Source: PWXP01 sp034005525 (lineage in GTDB: Bacteria > Planctomycetota > Planctomycetia > Pirellulales > Thermoguttaceae). From it: a DNA stretch of 64,000 nucleotides. A program made the translations under genes and the position numbers. The notes beneath the pieces were generated by a model, which was not told the origin of the DNA, ran no database searches, and saw nothing but the letters and a program-made list of their open reading frames with translations. Within the stretch, counting starts at the first letter, position 1. Every line of letters begins with the position of its first letter. Shown here in pieces: positions 52,069-61,574 of the stretch. The DNA lies in assembly GCA_034005525.1 (NCBI GenBank), contig JAVEUP010000005.1, positions 38,159 to 102,158 on the forward strand, given 5' to 3'.

Positions 52069-52586
52069 TGGATAGACAGTCCAGACAACTTGAGACGCCC
52101 GGCGACGAAATCCCGCTGATCTGGTTCGGCGCCGACGCCGCGAGAGAAGAAGACGAGTTGGATATGACGCCCATGGTGGACGTGACGTTCCTGCTGTTGA
52201 TCTTCTTCATGGTTACCGCCGCGTTCACCCTTCAGAAGTCCATCGAGGTTCCCACGCCCGATCCGGAGCAACAGGCGGAGCGTGCGCGGACCGTCCAGGA
52301 GTTCGATGAAGATGCCGACTACGTCGTTGTGCAGATCGACAAGGACAACACGGTCTGGGTGGGCGACAGTGAGGCGCCGAGCGAGCAGGAATTGCTGGTG
52401 AAGCTTCGGGCCGCCCGCTTTGACGGCGCAGCGTCGCGGCAGCAGGGCCCGACGAAACTACTTGTGCTGGCCGATACGGAATGCCGCCATGAAACGGTCA
52501 TTCGCGTGCTGGACGCGGGCAACGATATTGGATTCGAGAGCCTGAGGCTGGCCACGGTGGATGAAGACGATTTTGAAACCCGGTGA
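52068..52586 (+). CDS. exbD: ExbD/TolR-type protein (second copy)
   Basis: This 172-residue protein has LDMTPMVDVTFLLLIFFMVTAAF with the essential Asp, and a shorter periplasmic domain (KLLVLADTECRHETVIRVLDAGNDIGFESLRLAT). ExbB5-ExbD2 complexes hold two ExbD chains, so two different ExbD copies suggest a heteromeric rotor. Translation is coupled to the first copy. Confidence 0.92.
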   Translation: MDRQSRQLETPGDEIPLIWFGADAAREEDELDMTPMVDVTFLLLIFFMVTAAFTLQKSIEVPTPDPEQQAERARTVQEFDEDADYVVVQIDKDNTVWVGDSEAPSEQELLVKLRAARFDGAASRQQGPTKLLVLADTECRHETVIRVLDAGNDIGFESLRLATVDEDDFETR

Positions 52587-52604
52587 AATGACACGAGTTG
52601 GTTC

Positions 52605-55600
52605 ATGCCCTCGACCGAGAAGTTCCTTGATATCCTGGCCGAACGCGACTTGCTTTCCGAGAAGCTGCTCGCCAGTTTGCGGCAGCAAGTGGCGAAGTCG
52701 CCGAAGCCCATTCGTCCCGAGGCGCTGGCCAAGCGGCTGATCGACGCCGGGCACCTTACGCCCGCACAGGCCAAACGGTTGCTGGCCGTGCTCTCGGAAG
52801 GCGACGCCAAAGCTCGGACAGCGGCGGGCGCTGCCTCACCACCCGACAAGCCGAAGGGAAAGACGCCGGCAGCGGGCCCCGAGGAAGCGTTTGAAGAAGA
52901 TGATCTGGGATTAGCTCCTCTGGAAGACGATGACATGCCTAGGCGAGCGTCGTCGCCCAAGGCCGCGAAGTCACCGGCGAAGCCATCGCCGCCGTCTACC
53001 GAGCAGCGTCCGAAGAAGTCCGCCCCGGCTCCCGAGGGAGCTTCCGATGCGGAAGAGTTCGATCTGGCCCCCTTGGAAGACCATGATGGACCTAAGCGGC
53101 CTTCGACGGCGAAGTCTACCAAGCCACCGGCAACGGCAACGCCGCCCGCCAGCGAGCAACAACCGAAGAAGTCTTCGCCGGCCAAAACCAAGCAGTCCAA
53201 ACAGCCGTCGCCCGGCAGCTCTCTGCTTGACGAGGAACTCACTCCGCTCGATTCGGACGGCGGGGGATTCGCACCGTTGAACGGGTTGCTGGCTGCCGAC
53301 GGCATGGACGCAGCAGCCGCGGCGGGCGGCCCGCTTATGCCCGTGGCCGTGAAGCCCCGCGGACTGTTCGGCTGGCTGAAACGCAAACGGCCGGCAGCAG
53401 GACCCCGGAAATCGGAGAAGGTCTGGGACTCGCCCGTGTTGTTGCTCAGCGGAGGAGTGCTTCTGGGACTACTGGTTCTGGGAGTCGTGCTGCTTTGGGC
53501 CTTGCGGCGGCAGTCGGGTGACGAAGTGTTGGCCGCGGCCAACGAGGAGTATCGGGCCGGCTCGTATACCCAGGCCATCCACAAGTTCGACCAGTATCTT
53601 CGCCGCTTCCCAAGGCACCAGGGCGTCAGCAGCGCCCGGGTGAAGCGGGGACTCGCACAGTTGCGCCAGAAGACGCTCGAAAGCGGCGATTGGCCTGCCG
53701 CTTTGGCAACGGCTCAGGAGGTTCTCGCAGAGATCAAGCCGGAAGATGCCTTTGCGGAAGCGGCGGGTGAACTGGCCGCCATGCTCCCGGCCATTGCCGA
53801 GGGCCTGGCCACCCGCGCGCAGGAGACGAACAATACTGAATTGCTCGCACTGGCGACCAAAGCGCTGGATTTGGCAAGCGATCGGATGATTGTACCCTCG
53901 CGGCTCCAGTCCACGGCCAAGCTCGAAGAAATCGAAGCGCAACTGGCGCTGGTCGACCGGCAGATTCGCCAGGGCTCGGAAGTGGAAGCCGCCGTGGCGG
54001 CTATCGGGAAAGCGTTGGAGCAGGGCGATGCGTCCCTGGCGTATCAGACGCGGCACGAGTTGCTGCGCAGCTATCCGGCAATAGCCGACGATCCGAAGCT
54101 CTTGGCGGCCACGCAGGCTATCTCGGCGGCGCAGAAGTCGGCCGTGCAGGTGACCGAGGAAGCCATCCAGCCCCACACGGAACCGCCGTCGAGCCCTGTC
54201 TTGGCCACGGTGACCTTCGGTGAGCGAGCCACGAAGGAACCGGTGCCCAACGTAGAGGGCGAGGTCTTCGTAGCGGTCGCGGCAGGAGCTGCTTACGGCT
54301 TCAACGCAACGGACGGCCGACTGTTGTGGAAGCGGCACCTTGGCGAGGCCGCCGGCGGCCTCCGCGTCCCGATTGCACCGGTCGCCGCAGGCACGGCCCC
54401 CGGCGGCGATGCGTTTGTGCTGGCGCCGGCATTCGAGGAGTTGTGGAGACTCGATGTGCGAACCGGCCGGCTGCGATGGCGCTTCCCGCTGGGTGGTCCC
54501 GTCGACGTTTCGCCAGTCCTAGCCAACGGTCAACTCGTCGTGGCAACCCGCGGCGGACGGCTGCATCTGATTGACGCCGAATCCGGAACTGCGGTCCGCC
54601 AAATTCAGTTGCCGCAACCGGTCCCCGTGGCGCCGGCAGTCGATGCCCAGCGAGGGCGCATTTACCAGGCGGCCGACCACTCCAACCTGTTCGTACTGGA
54701 ATCAGGCAGCGGTCGCTGCCTCGATGTCGTCCATCTGGGGCATTCTCAGGGCAGCCTTGCAGCCGCGCCGGCACTGGCGGCCGAAGTGCTGCTTGTACCG
54801 GTGAACGATCGCTCGCGAACGGCCGTGCTGCGCGTGTACGGCGCCGCCGGAATCCAGCAAGCCGTTGCGACTCCGGGCGATTCTAAGGAGCAGCCGGCGG
54901 CGAGCGACTCGTTGCGCCTGCTGCAAGAGTTCCGCGTGCGGGGGCAGTTCGACACGTCACCCGTGGTGGCCGGTCGAGGCATTGTCGCCGTAACCGACTT
55001 GGGCGCGCTCTATGCATACGAATTAGGCGCCGCCGATCCCGACAAACCGCTGGTTCCCATCCTGCAGCGCGAGACGGCCGACACGGAGCCGCTGGTGCGA
55101 TACTGCCTGTTCCAGTCGGCCCAACTCTTCCTGGCCGATAGCCGGCTGACGAAGTTCGACGTGCGCGCCGCGGAGGGCCGGCTTGTACCGCAATGGGTCA
55201 GCGACGAGCAGAGCGCATTTCTCGAACCTCCCCGGGGTCTTGGCAACGCCGTCTTCCATTTGCGGCGGCGTATCGGCGAGCCGGGGGTGATGGTGGCGGC
55301 TGTCCACGCCGACGACGGCCGCACGCTCTGGCACAACCGAATCGCCGTGCCGCCCGCCGACTGCCCCGTGGCCCAGGCCGACGGGCAACGGATTGTCGCC
55401 GCGAGCAGTGCGGGCGCGCTTTTCCAGATTGACGCCGACGCCGTCCGCGAGGAGACCGTCTTTGACGAAGCAGCCGCCGATACCGAGCAGTTCCGCCAGC
55501 CGGTCAGCCGTGCTATCGGTCTTGCCGACGGCGCCGTGCTGCTCTCGGCCGGGCGGGGCTCCGACCAGCTTGCCCTGTTCAACCCCAGCCAGCAGGCGGG

Positions 55601-56351
55601 ACGCTACACGTGGCGCAGGTTGCCCGGCAAGCTGACCACCTCGCCGGTCCCCTTCCACGGCGGCGTTCTGCTTCCATGCCTGCCGGGTCATCTCTTCCTG
55701 CTCGATCCACTGAGCAACGAGATGCTGGCTGAGCCCTTTCAGCCAACGCTTACGCCGGACGGCAGCCTCGACTGGCGATTGCCGGCCGTTGGCGATGGCG
55801 GGCACGTGGCCGTCACAGACGGGCAGAAGAGCCTGTTTGCCGTCGTCATCGAACCGGAACCCAAGCCGCACTTGAAGTCGATTGCCGCAATCGAGCTTGC
55901 CAAGCCGATCGTCGCGCCTCTTGCCGCGGCCGGCAACATGGTATTCGCCGTCGATGAAGCATCCGTTGTTTCCGCCTACGAGTTGCCCGACCTCGAGCAG
56001 CGAGGCCAGTGGCCGCTGGACAGCCTGCGCGTTTGGGGACCGGTTCGCGTCGGCGACCATGTCCTTCTTGCCACCGAAGCCGGCAAGTTGCTGTGCTTCG
56101 ATGCGGCGGCGAAGCTGTGCTGGCAAGTGGCCCTGCCCGACACTCCCCTGGCAGGTGCAACCGTGCTCGATGACGGCCATCTCCTGCTGGCAACCGCCAA
56201 CGGAACCCTTTGGCGCATCGATGCGGGCGATGGGCGCGAATTGGGCCGGATCGAATTGCAGCGCACCCTTGGCACCGCCCCCGTGCCGATTGGCCGGGAA
56301 GTGCTGGTCGGCGGGCGATCCGGGAGCCTCTATCGGGTGAAGGTGCCCTAA
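52605..56351 (+). CDS. membrane-anchored PQQ-type beta-propeller protein
   Basis: This 1,248-residue protein has a cytosolic N-terminus beginning with a folded helical segment (FLDILAERDLLSEKLLASLRQQV). A disordered Lys/Pro-rich stretch (about 65-245) follows, with a repeated LAPLED/LTPLDS/FAPLNG motif. One membrane helix spans about 277-302 (VLLLSGGVLLGLLVLGVVLLWAL), then a TPR-like helical region (ANEEYRAGSYTQAIHKFDQYLRRFP). From about 540 a PQQ/WD-like propeller follows (FNATDGRLLWKRHLG, WRLDVRTGRLRWRFPLGG, LIDAESGTAVRQI). It lies 18 bp after exbD; its stop overlaps the next start by one base. It may be the periplasmic partner moved by ExbB/ExbD; no enzyme motif was found. Confidence 0.82.
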   Translation: MPSTEKFLDILAERDLLSEKLLASLRQQVAKSPKPIRPEALAKRLIDAGHLTPAQAKRLLAVLSEGDAKARTAAGAASPPDKPKGKTPAAGPEEAFEEDDLGLAPLEDDDMPRRASSPKAAKSPAKPSPPSTEQRPKKSAPAPEGASDAEEFDLAPLEDHDGPKRPSTAKSTKPPATATPPASEQQPKKSSPAKTKQSKQPSPGSSLLDEELTPLDSDGGGFAPLNGLLAADGMDAAAAAGGPLMPVAVKPRGLFGWLKRKRPAAGPRKSEKVWDSPVLLLSGGVLLGLLVLGVVLLWALRRQSGDEVLAAANEEYRAGSYTQAIHKFDQYLRRFPRHQGVSSARVKRGLAQLRQKTLESGDWPAALATAQEVLAEIKPEDAFAEAAGELAAMLPAIAEGLATRAQETNNTELLALATKALDLASDRMIVPSRLQSTAKLEEIEAQLALVDRQIRQGSEVEAAVAAIGKALEQGDASLAYQTRHELLRSYPAIADDPKLLAATQAISAAQKSAVQVTEEAIQPHTEPPSSPVLATVTFGERATKEPVPNVEGEVFVAVAAGAAYGFNATDGRLLWKRHLGEAAGGLRVPIAPVAAGTAPGGDAFVLAPAFEELWRLDVRTGRLRWRFPLGGPVDVSPVLANGQLVVATRGGRLHLIDAESGTAVRQIQLPQPVPVAPAVDAQRGRIYQAADHSNLFVLESGSGRCLDVVHLGHSQGSLAAAPALAAEVLLVPVNDRSRTAVLRVYGAAGIQQAVATPGDSKEQPAASDSLRLLQEFRVRGQFDTSPVVAGRGIVAVTDLGALYAYELGAADPDKPLVPILQRETADTEPLVRYCLFQSAQLFLADSRLTKFDVRAAEGRLVPQWVSDEQSAFLEPPRGLGNAVFHLRRRIGEPGVMVAAVHADDGRTLWHNRIAVPPADCPVAQADGQRIVAASSAGALFQIDADAVREETVFDEAAADTEQFRQPVSRAIGLADGAVLLSAGRGSDQLALFNPSQQAGRYTWRRLPGKLTTSPVPFHGGVLLPCLPGHLFLLDPLSNEMLAEPFQPTLTPDGSLDWRLPAVGDGGHVAVTDGQKSLFAVVIEPEPKPHLKSIAAIELAKPIVAPLAAAGNMVFAVDEASVVSAYELPDLEQRGQWPLDSLRVWGPVRVGDHVLLATEAGKLLCFDAAAKLCWQVALPDTPLAGATVLDDGHLLLATANGTLWRIDAGDGRELGRIELQRTLGTAPVPIGREVLVGGRSGSLYRVKVP

Positions 56352-58816
56352 TGAGCAGTGCATGTTTCCTGATCGCCTGGATGCTCGCGCCCGCCGCCCC
56401 GGCCGAACTGCCGCTGTTCGAGCATGAGCCGTTTGATCGGATTACGCTCAACGCGGCTAACGACGGCGCGATCCTGGAAGTTGAGCCGCTCGAACTTCCC
56501 CAGCGGAGGCTGCCGGAGAATCCCAAGCCGGCCGATACGTTGCGGGTTCGCCTGCTTTCGCGTCCCGGGGTGGAATATGAAGTGCCGTGGCAAGCCATCG
56601 AGAAGGTCGAACTGTTTGAACAGATGGTTCTGTCGGCGGCCGAACGACTGGTGGCCGACGGAGAGCTTGAGGAGGCATACGACTACTTCGCATTCCTCCA
56701 GCAGAACTACGACAAGCTGCCCGGCCTGGCCGAAGCAATGGAAACCTACCTGTACGAAGAGGCCAAGGCAGCCCACCGCGCCGGTCGGTTCGATCTGGCG
56801 TTGGCAATGCTCAGGGAAACCTATAGCCGGAATCCGCAGCGCGAGGGACTCGATAAGGCCATGGGGCTGGCCACCAGCAAGCTGGTGGACGACTATGCCG
56901 AGCGGCACGACTATGCGGCGATCCGAACCCTGATTGCCAACCTGGCCGAGTGGTTCCCGGGCCACGAAGTGGCCTCCCGGTGGGAGGCACGCCTGAAGGG
57001 TCAAGCTGAGAAACTGCTTCAAGAGGCTCGTTCCGCCGTTGCACAGCAACGTTACGGCGAGGCATCGCGGCTGTGCCGCAACGTGGCCGCCGTTTGGCCC
57101 GACCTGCCCGGGGCGAAGGACCTGGCCGAGGAGGTCCACGGGCAATATCCGCGAGTCGTCGTGGCGGTCTTCGGCCACGCCGCACCGGAAGACTGGTCCG
57201 TTCTTCAGCCAGACGCCGATGGTTCCCGCGAAACGGCGCAAGCCGGGAACATGGAGGTCTCCCAGCCAAGGCCCTCAAGCCTTGTCGACTGGACCGCGCG
57301 CCGCGCGGCGCGCCTGTCGTATCGGACACTCATGGAGCTTGTGGCGCCGGGCACCGATGGCGGCCAGTACATGTGCCCCCTGGGCCGATTTGCGGCCGAG
57401 GAATTGGGGCGGCGGTTGGTCTTCGAACTGCGCCCGAATATGGCTTGGTCGAGCGGCCCGGAGACTCTGACCGGGTACGACGTATCACGGCGTTTGCTGT
57501 GGCTGGCCGAGAGGAGCAGTCCGGGCCGTCAGCCGTTCTGGGCCGATCTGCTTGCCGGCGTGAACGTGGTGGCGGTCTATCGTACCGAGGTCGAACTGCG
57601 TCGCGTCCACATGCGTCCGGAGCGGCTGCTGCAGACCATTGTGCCCCCCATGACGTGGCCCGGCCCGCCCGCGCCGCTGCCCGCCAACGGCCCCTACCGG
57701 CAGGCAAGCCGTGAAGACGACGAGGCGGTCTTCACGGCCAATGAGCGATACCATGCCAGGGAGATCGGGCAACCGGCTGAAATCGCAGAGCAGGTTCTCG
57801 AACCGGCCCGGGCTGTTGCGAAGCTTCGCGCGGGTGCGATCGACGTGATTGACCGCGTTGTCCCGTGGATGCTTCCGGAACTGCGGGAAGAGGCATCGCG
57901 GGACGGCGCTGTTCTTGATGTGAAGCCCTACGCATTCCCGCTGGTGCATTGCCTGGTTCCAAGTCCCCATGGCGGTCTCGTTTCACGGCGTTCGTTCCGG
58001 CGGGCGCTCGTCTACGGCATCGACCGCGAACGCATTCTGGCCCGCCTGGCGGCCGACCGTGCCACACCGGGCTGCGAGGTTGCCGATGGTCCGTTCCCTC
58101 GCGGTTACGCCAGGGATCCCGAGGTTGTGGCTCGGCCATACGAACCCCAGCTTGCCGCCGCGCTGGCGAACGTCGCTCGCCGCGAGCTGGTTGCCCTGGC
58201 GGCGCTCGACGGCCCGCAGCCGCCCGACGCGGGGGCGGGTGATGCGCCGACGGGCGCCGAGGATGCTCCACCGGCAAACGGTAACGAAGCCAAAGCGAAA
58301 GCCGGCGACTCGCCGAAGGACGCGGCTGCCGCGCCGCTTGTTCTTGCGCACCCGGCCAATCCGATTGCCAATGCCGCCTGCAGTCTGATTCAGCGGCACC
58401 TTGCGGTCGTCGGCATCGTCGTCGCGCCTCGCCCGCTAAGCTCCGCCGAGTTTGCCGGGGCCGAACGGGGCCGGTTTCCCGAGGGCGTGGACCTGCTCTA
58501 CGTCGAATTGGCCACCTGGGAACCGGTGGCCGACGCCGCGCGGCTCTTCGGCCCCGGCGGGCTGTGTTCGCACGGGAGCGGCTACGTGCAGCTTGGGCTC
58601 CGGCGACTGGCCGATGCCGCCGACTGGCCGGCGGCTCGCGCGGCGCTGAATACCATTCACCGCGCCGTGCATGACGAAGTGAGCGTTATTCCGCTATGGC
58701 AGCTCACCGAGCACTTCGCATACCGCAGGGAGCTTCAAGGCTTGACCACCGAGCCTGTTACGTTGTACCAGAACGTCGAGGATTGGCGACCGGTGTTTCG
58801 CTTCGCTTCCCCTTGA
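56351..58816 (+). CDS. family-5 solute-binding-like protein with TPR-like N-terminus
   Basis: This 821-residue protein starts with a short signal peptide (MSSACFLIAWMLAPAAPA). A helical repeat region (about 70-270, LVADGELEEAYDYFAFLQQNYDKLPG, FDLALAMLRETYSRNP) is fused to a domain like SBP_bac_5 (DppA/OppA). The latter shows RLSYRTLMELVAPG, FELRPNMAWSSG, SRRSFRRALVYGIDRERILARLA and a C-terminal VSVIPLWQLTEHFAYRREL. An Ala/Asp/Lys-rich insert lies near 615-655. No ABC permease or ATPase accompanies it, so it is not an ordinary importer part. The frame is open from 56210; ATG 56351 overlaps the propeller stop by one base. Confidence 0.8.
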   Translation: MSSACFLIAWMLAPAAPAELPLFEHEPFDRITLNAANDGAILEVEPLELPQRRLPENPKPADTLRVRLLSRPGVEYEVPWQAIEKVELFEQMVLSAAERLVADGELEEAYDYFAFLQQNYDKLPGLAEAMETYLYEEAKAAHRAGRFDLALAMLRETYSRNPQREGLDKAMGLATSKLVDDYAERHDYAAIRTLIANLAEWFPGHEVASRWEARLKGQAEKLLQEARSAVAQQRYGEASRLCRNVAAVWPDLPGAKDLAEEVHGQYPRVVVAVFGHAAPEDWSVLQPDADGSRETAQAGNMEVSQPRPSSLVDWTARRAARLSYRTLMELVAPGTDGGQYMCPLGRFAAEELGRRLVFELRPNMAWSSGPETLTGYDVSRRLLWLAERSSPGRQPFWADLLAGVNVVAVYRTEVELRRVHMRPERLLQTIVPPMTWPGPPAPLPANGPYRQASREDDEAVFTANERYHAREIGQPAEIAEQVLEPARAVAKLRAGAIDVIDRVVPWMLPELREEASRDGAVLDVKPYAFPLVHCLVPSPHGGLVSRRSFRRALVYGIDRERILARLAADRATPGCEVADGPFPRGYARDPEVVARPYEPQLAAALANVARRELVALAALDGPQPPDAGAGDAPTGAEDAPPANGNEAKAKAGDSPKDAAAAPLVLAHPANPIANAACSLIQRHLAVVGIVVAPRPLSSAEFAGAERGRFPEGVDLLYVELATWEPVADAARLFGPGGLCSHGSGYVQLGLRRLADAADWPAARAALNTIHRAVHDEVSVIPLWQLTEHFAYRRELQGLTTEPVTLYQNVEDWRPVFRFASP

Positions 58817-58956
58817 GAAGTCCGATGGCAGTCCCATTTCCAAAGTCGCGCAGGGTGGGTGGTTCCGGCTGTCTCAGCAGCCGGGTTCACCCACGCGCGA
58901 AACATCCGTCGCAACGCCTGCCTCGCCGCGCGGCCCGCGCCTCTTTGTGCCCCCCG

Positions 58957-60423
58957 ATGCTCCGTGTCGTTCTTGCCTTGGCCACGTGGCTGCTCTTGCC
59001 CCCGTCTGCGATTGTCTGCGCGCAATCGGTGTGGGAGCTTACGCCGTACCGTGTTCGCCTCTTGGTTAGCGCATCGAATGTGCCGGAACTGCACGGCGTT
59101 TCCGATCGACTTGCCGAGGAGCTTCTGCCGCGTCTGGAAAACCTCCTCGGCGCAGCATGGCAAATCGAGGTCGCGCCGGCCGGGCGACTGCTTCCTTTGG
59201 CGACTCGCAACATCTGGCAGCTTCCCGCCGACGCCATCGACGTTGCGATCCTGCCCGAGGCGTGGGTGAAGCCCGACGTCGACAAGCTCCTTCTGCTGCA
59301 CATCGACTTGGCAGCCGACGGCTGGCGGGTCGATGTCCGCGAATGGGACGCCGCCACGTGGCGGCTCGGGCCGGTACTGGCGTATCCCGTCCGGCAGCCG
59401 GCGAAGCTTCTCGATACGGCGGTGCTCGCGCTGCTGGAAGCGTTCCGCCCATTGGCGCGAATTGAGCGGGTCGGAGCCGACGACGGCGGACAGGTTGCCG
59501 TGCTCCGGCTTCGCGCCGGCGGGCTGCCCATGCGGGATCCCGAGTTGCGGTTGGCGCGTGCAGGGCAGATGTTCTCTCCGATCATTCGCATCAATGACCG
59601 GGAAGGCCGGCTCCGGCGCGACGCCGACGGCAACCCCGTGCTGCCGCAGCCCGTGCCGTGGACCTTCCTGGTGGCCGAGAGCGTCAGCGCGGCCGAGGCT
59701 TCGTGCCGCGTGCAGAGCGGGCTGGGCGCACCGCTTTCTGCCAGCCGGCGAGGTCGCATGGAGCAGCTTGCCCTGGGAGTCGTCCCTCGCCCCCAGCCGA
59801 CGCGGCTGACCCTGCTCGCCCGCCGCGAACCTCGCGAACCGATCGCAGGTTACGAGATATTCATCCAGCGGCCCGGCGAGAAGGTCACGAAATTCATCGG
59901 CCTTACCGACCGGACCGGCAGTATCGAGGTGGCCCCAGCCGGCACTCCGCTGGCGATCCTTCTGGTGCGCAGCGGCCAGCAGTTGCTGGCCCGGTTGCCC
60001 ATGGCTGCCGGGTTCGCCGCGGAGTTGACCGCCTACGTGCCCGACGACACGCAACGCCTCGAGGCCGAAGCCTTCGTCACCTCGCTGCAGGAGCAGTTGG
60101 TCGACGCGGTCACCCGGCGGGAGGTCTTGCTTTCGCGGGCGGAGGCGCAGCTCGACGCAGGGCGCGCCGACGAAGCCAAAGAGCTGCTCTCGCAGTTGCG
60201 GCAGCTTCCCGACCGCGAAACCCTGCGCCGGCGGCTGGTCACGCGGCAGAGCCAGCTCCGCTCGTCCGATCCCCACGTACAGCGCCAAATAGCCGCCCTC
60301 TTCAGCGACACTTCCAAGCTTCTGGACAACCACCTCGATCCCGCCCCGGTCGAAGCCCTTTCCCAAACACTCGCCCGGCAAGCCTCGCGAAAGCAGGAGT
60401 CGCCCGCTGCGCCGCCGGAGTAG
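58957..60423 (+). CDS. secreted protein at the operon end, unknown
   Basis: This 488-residue protein is not recognised. ATG 58957 begins a clear signal peptide (MLRVVLALATWLLLPPSAIVCAQ). An ATG at 58825, 8 bp after the upstream stop, would add 44 basic residues and is the alternative. Domains visible: an alpha/beta region resembling FlgT-like or TolB-N-like domains (LLPRLENLLGAAWQIEVAPAG, VAILPEAW), a PEGA/Ig-like module (AGYEIFIQRPGEKVTKFIGLTDRTGSIEVAP) and a C-terminal coiled coil (EAEAFVTSLQEQLVDAVTRREVLLSRAEAQLDAGR). It is probably the last gene of the operon. Confidence 0.62.
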   Translation: MLRVVLALATWLLLPPSAIVCAQSVWELTPYRVRLLVSASNVPELHGVSDRLAEELLPRLENLLGAAWQIEVAPAGRLLPLATRNIWQLPADAIDVAILPEAWVKPDVDKLLLLHIDLAADGWRVDVREWDAATWRLGPVLAYPVRQPAKLLDTAVLALLEAFRPLARIERVGADDGGQVAVLRLRAGGLPMRDPELRLARAGQMFSPIIRINDREGRLRRDADGNPVLPQPVPWTFLVAESVSAAEASCRVQSGLGAPLSASRRGRMEQLALGVVPRPQPTRLTLLARREPREPIAGYEIFIQRPGEKVTKFIGLTDRTGSIEVAPAGTPLAILLVRSGQQLLARLPMAAGFAAELTAYVPDDTQRLEAEAFVTSLQEQLVDAVTRREVLLSRAEAQLDAGRADEAKELLSQLRQLPDRETLRRRLVTRQSQLRSSDPHVQRQIAALFSDTSKLLDNHLDPAPVEALSQTLARQASRKQESPAAPPE

Positions 60424-60826
60424 TGCCGGGCGCCGCTGCCGGCGGACCTGTTCATGAGGCCATCCCCGTTCACAGGTTTCGGCCGGGCGCCAAGTCCCCG
60501 TGAGCAAACCAAGCATCGCCAACCATGCCGCGCCAAACCGCTGCATTCCCAACTCCCCCCACATCCTAATCGTGGCAGCGTTTCCCGTCAGGGCTCTCCA
60601 GGTCAGAGACATCGACCCCCCCCGAATTTCCCGCCCGCCCCCGGGGGTTGGCCGACTATTCGTTGATTCGCTGATCTTGACATAAGTCGTTGCCATTAAA
60701 CGGTTTCCGCCACATTCGCGACATCCGGCCCCCGGCTGCCGCCGGAGGCAAAAACGGTCGTAAACCTCTATGGCGCAATACGTTCCGAATTGTCGCCCAG
60801 TATTCGACGCCCACTGTTCGTTTAAT

Positions 60827-60951
60827 GGGAGATGGGAGATGGGAGTTGGGGGGGGAACGTGTCGGGGCCGCCTGGGCGTCCTGCTTCCTGACACCTGACA
60901 CTTGGTTCCCGCCTGACCCCTAGCACCTAGCAACTAGCAACTAACAACTAG
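60827..60951. repeat. heptanucleotide tandem repeats, cluster 1
   Basis: Units of 7 bp: GGGAGAT twice then GGGAGTT (60827-60847), CTGACAC twice (60888-60901), then CTGACCC, CTAGCAC, CTAGCAA, CTAGCAA, CTAACAA and CTAG in direct succession (60913-60951). The shared 7-bp period with drifting sequence recalls short tandemly repeated heptamers known from cyanobacteria. Confidence 0.75.
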
Positions 60952-61022
60952 ATTTTTGGCTGGCAGTCTTCCGGTTTTCCACATTCACCCCTCCCGTCCA
61001 ACCCCCCATCCGCGCGGCATTA

Positions 61023-61043
61023 CTGACACCTGAAACCTGACAC
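61023..61043. repeat. heptanucleotide tandem repeats, cluster 2
   Basis: Three heptamers, CTGACAC, CTGAAAC and CTGACAC, stand head to tail. Confidence 0.7.
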
Positions 61044-61175
61044 CTTCTTCCCTCCCAGCTCCCGCCCGTGAGTGGACGCATGTACATATAGCTGAGTTTA
61101 GCAGATCGGCCACCGGACTGCAACCCGCAAAAACAGGCCACCGGCAGATTGGTAGGTGGGAGGGAAGTTGCCAGC

Positions 61176-61348
61176 CCGGATTATTCATCACGCGAGCTGC
61201 CGCCTGCTTTGGGACCATTTGGGGGCGTTTTCTTAGCGGAGCGGCGCGAGCCGCCCGGTTTTCCCACTGTAATACTGGACGGCTCGCGCCGTGCCGCTAC
61301 AAAGTAAAGGGCATTGGGCTAGCACCCAGCGGCTAATGAATAATCCGG
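61176..61348. repeat. 173-bp nested inverted-repeat element (MITE/REP-like)
   Basis: The ends are a perfect 13-bp inverted repeat, CCGGATTATTCAT (61176-61188) and its complement (61336-61348). Inside lies a second pair of 20-bp arms (61234-61253 and 61280-61299) matching at 18 positions around a 26-nt loop. There is no ORF. It resembles a miniature palindromic mobile element; no target duplication was identified. Confidence 0.65.
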
Positions 61349-61574
61349 ACTAGTTGCCGGGGAAGGTTACGCCACAATCCCGAAGGGACGCGCCTAATCC
61401 AGCCCGGGGTGGAGCCGGCGCGAGGCACGAGCGAGGCGCAACCCCGGGTTGGAGGACCAACGCAACGCAAAAGCCCGAAGGGCTGGCCCTAATCAGAGGA
61501 TGCAACATGACTGGCCAGCTACCGTCAACGACGCACACCCCCTCCATATTCTCCCTCTGGCCGCCTTGCCGTTT

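Noticed and set aside
60656..60901. 81-codon minus-strand frame in the repeat region
   Set aside because: It crosses heptamer repeats and has no conserved features.
58735..60933. 732-codon minus-strand frame
   Set aside because: Antisense shadow of the secreted protein gene, crossing repeats; His/Gln/Arg-rich composition typical of non-coding frames.
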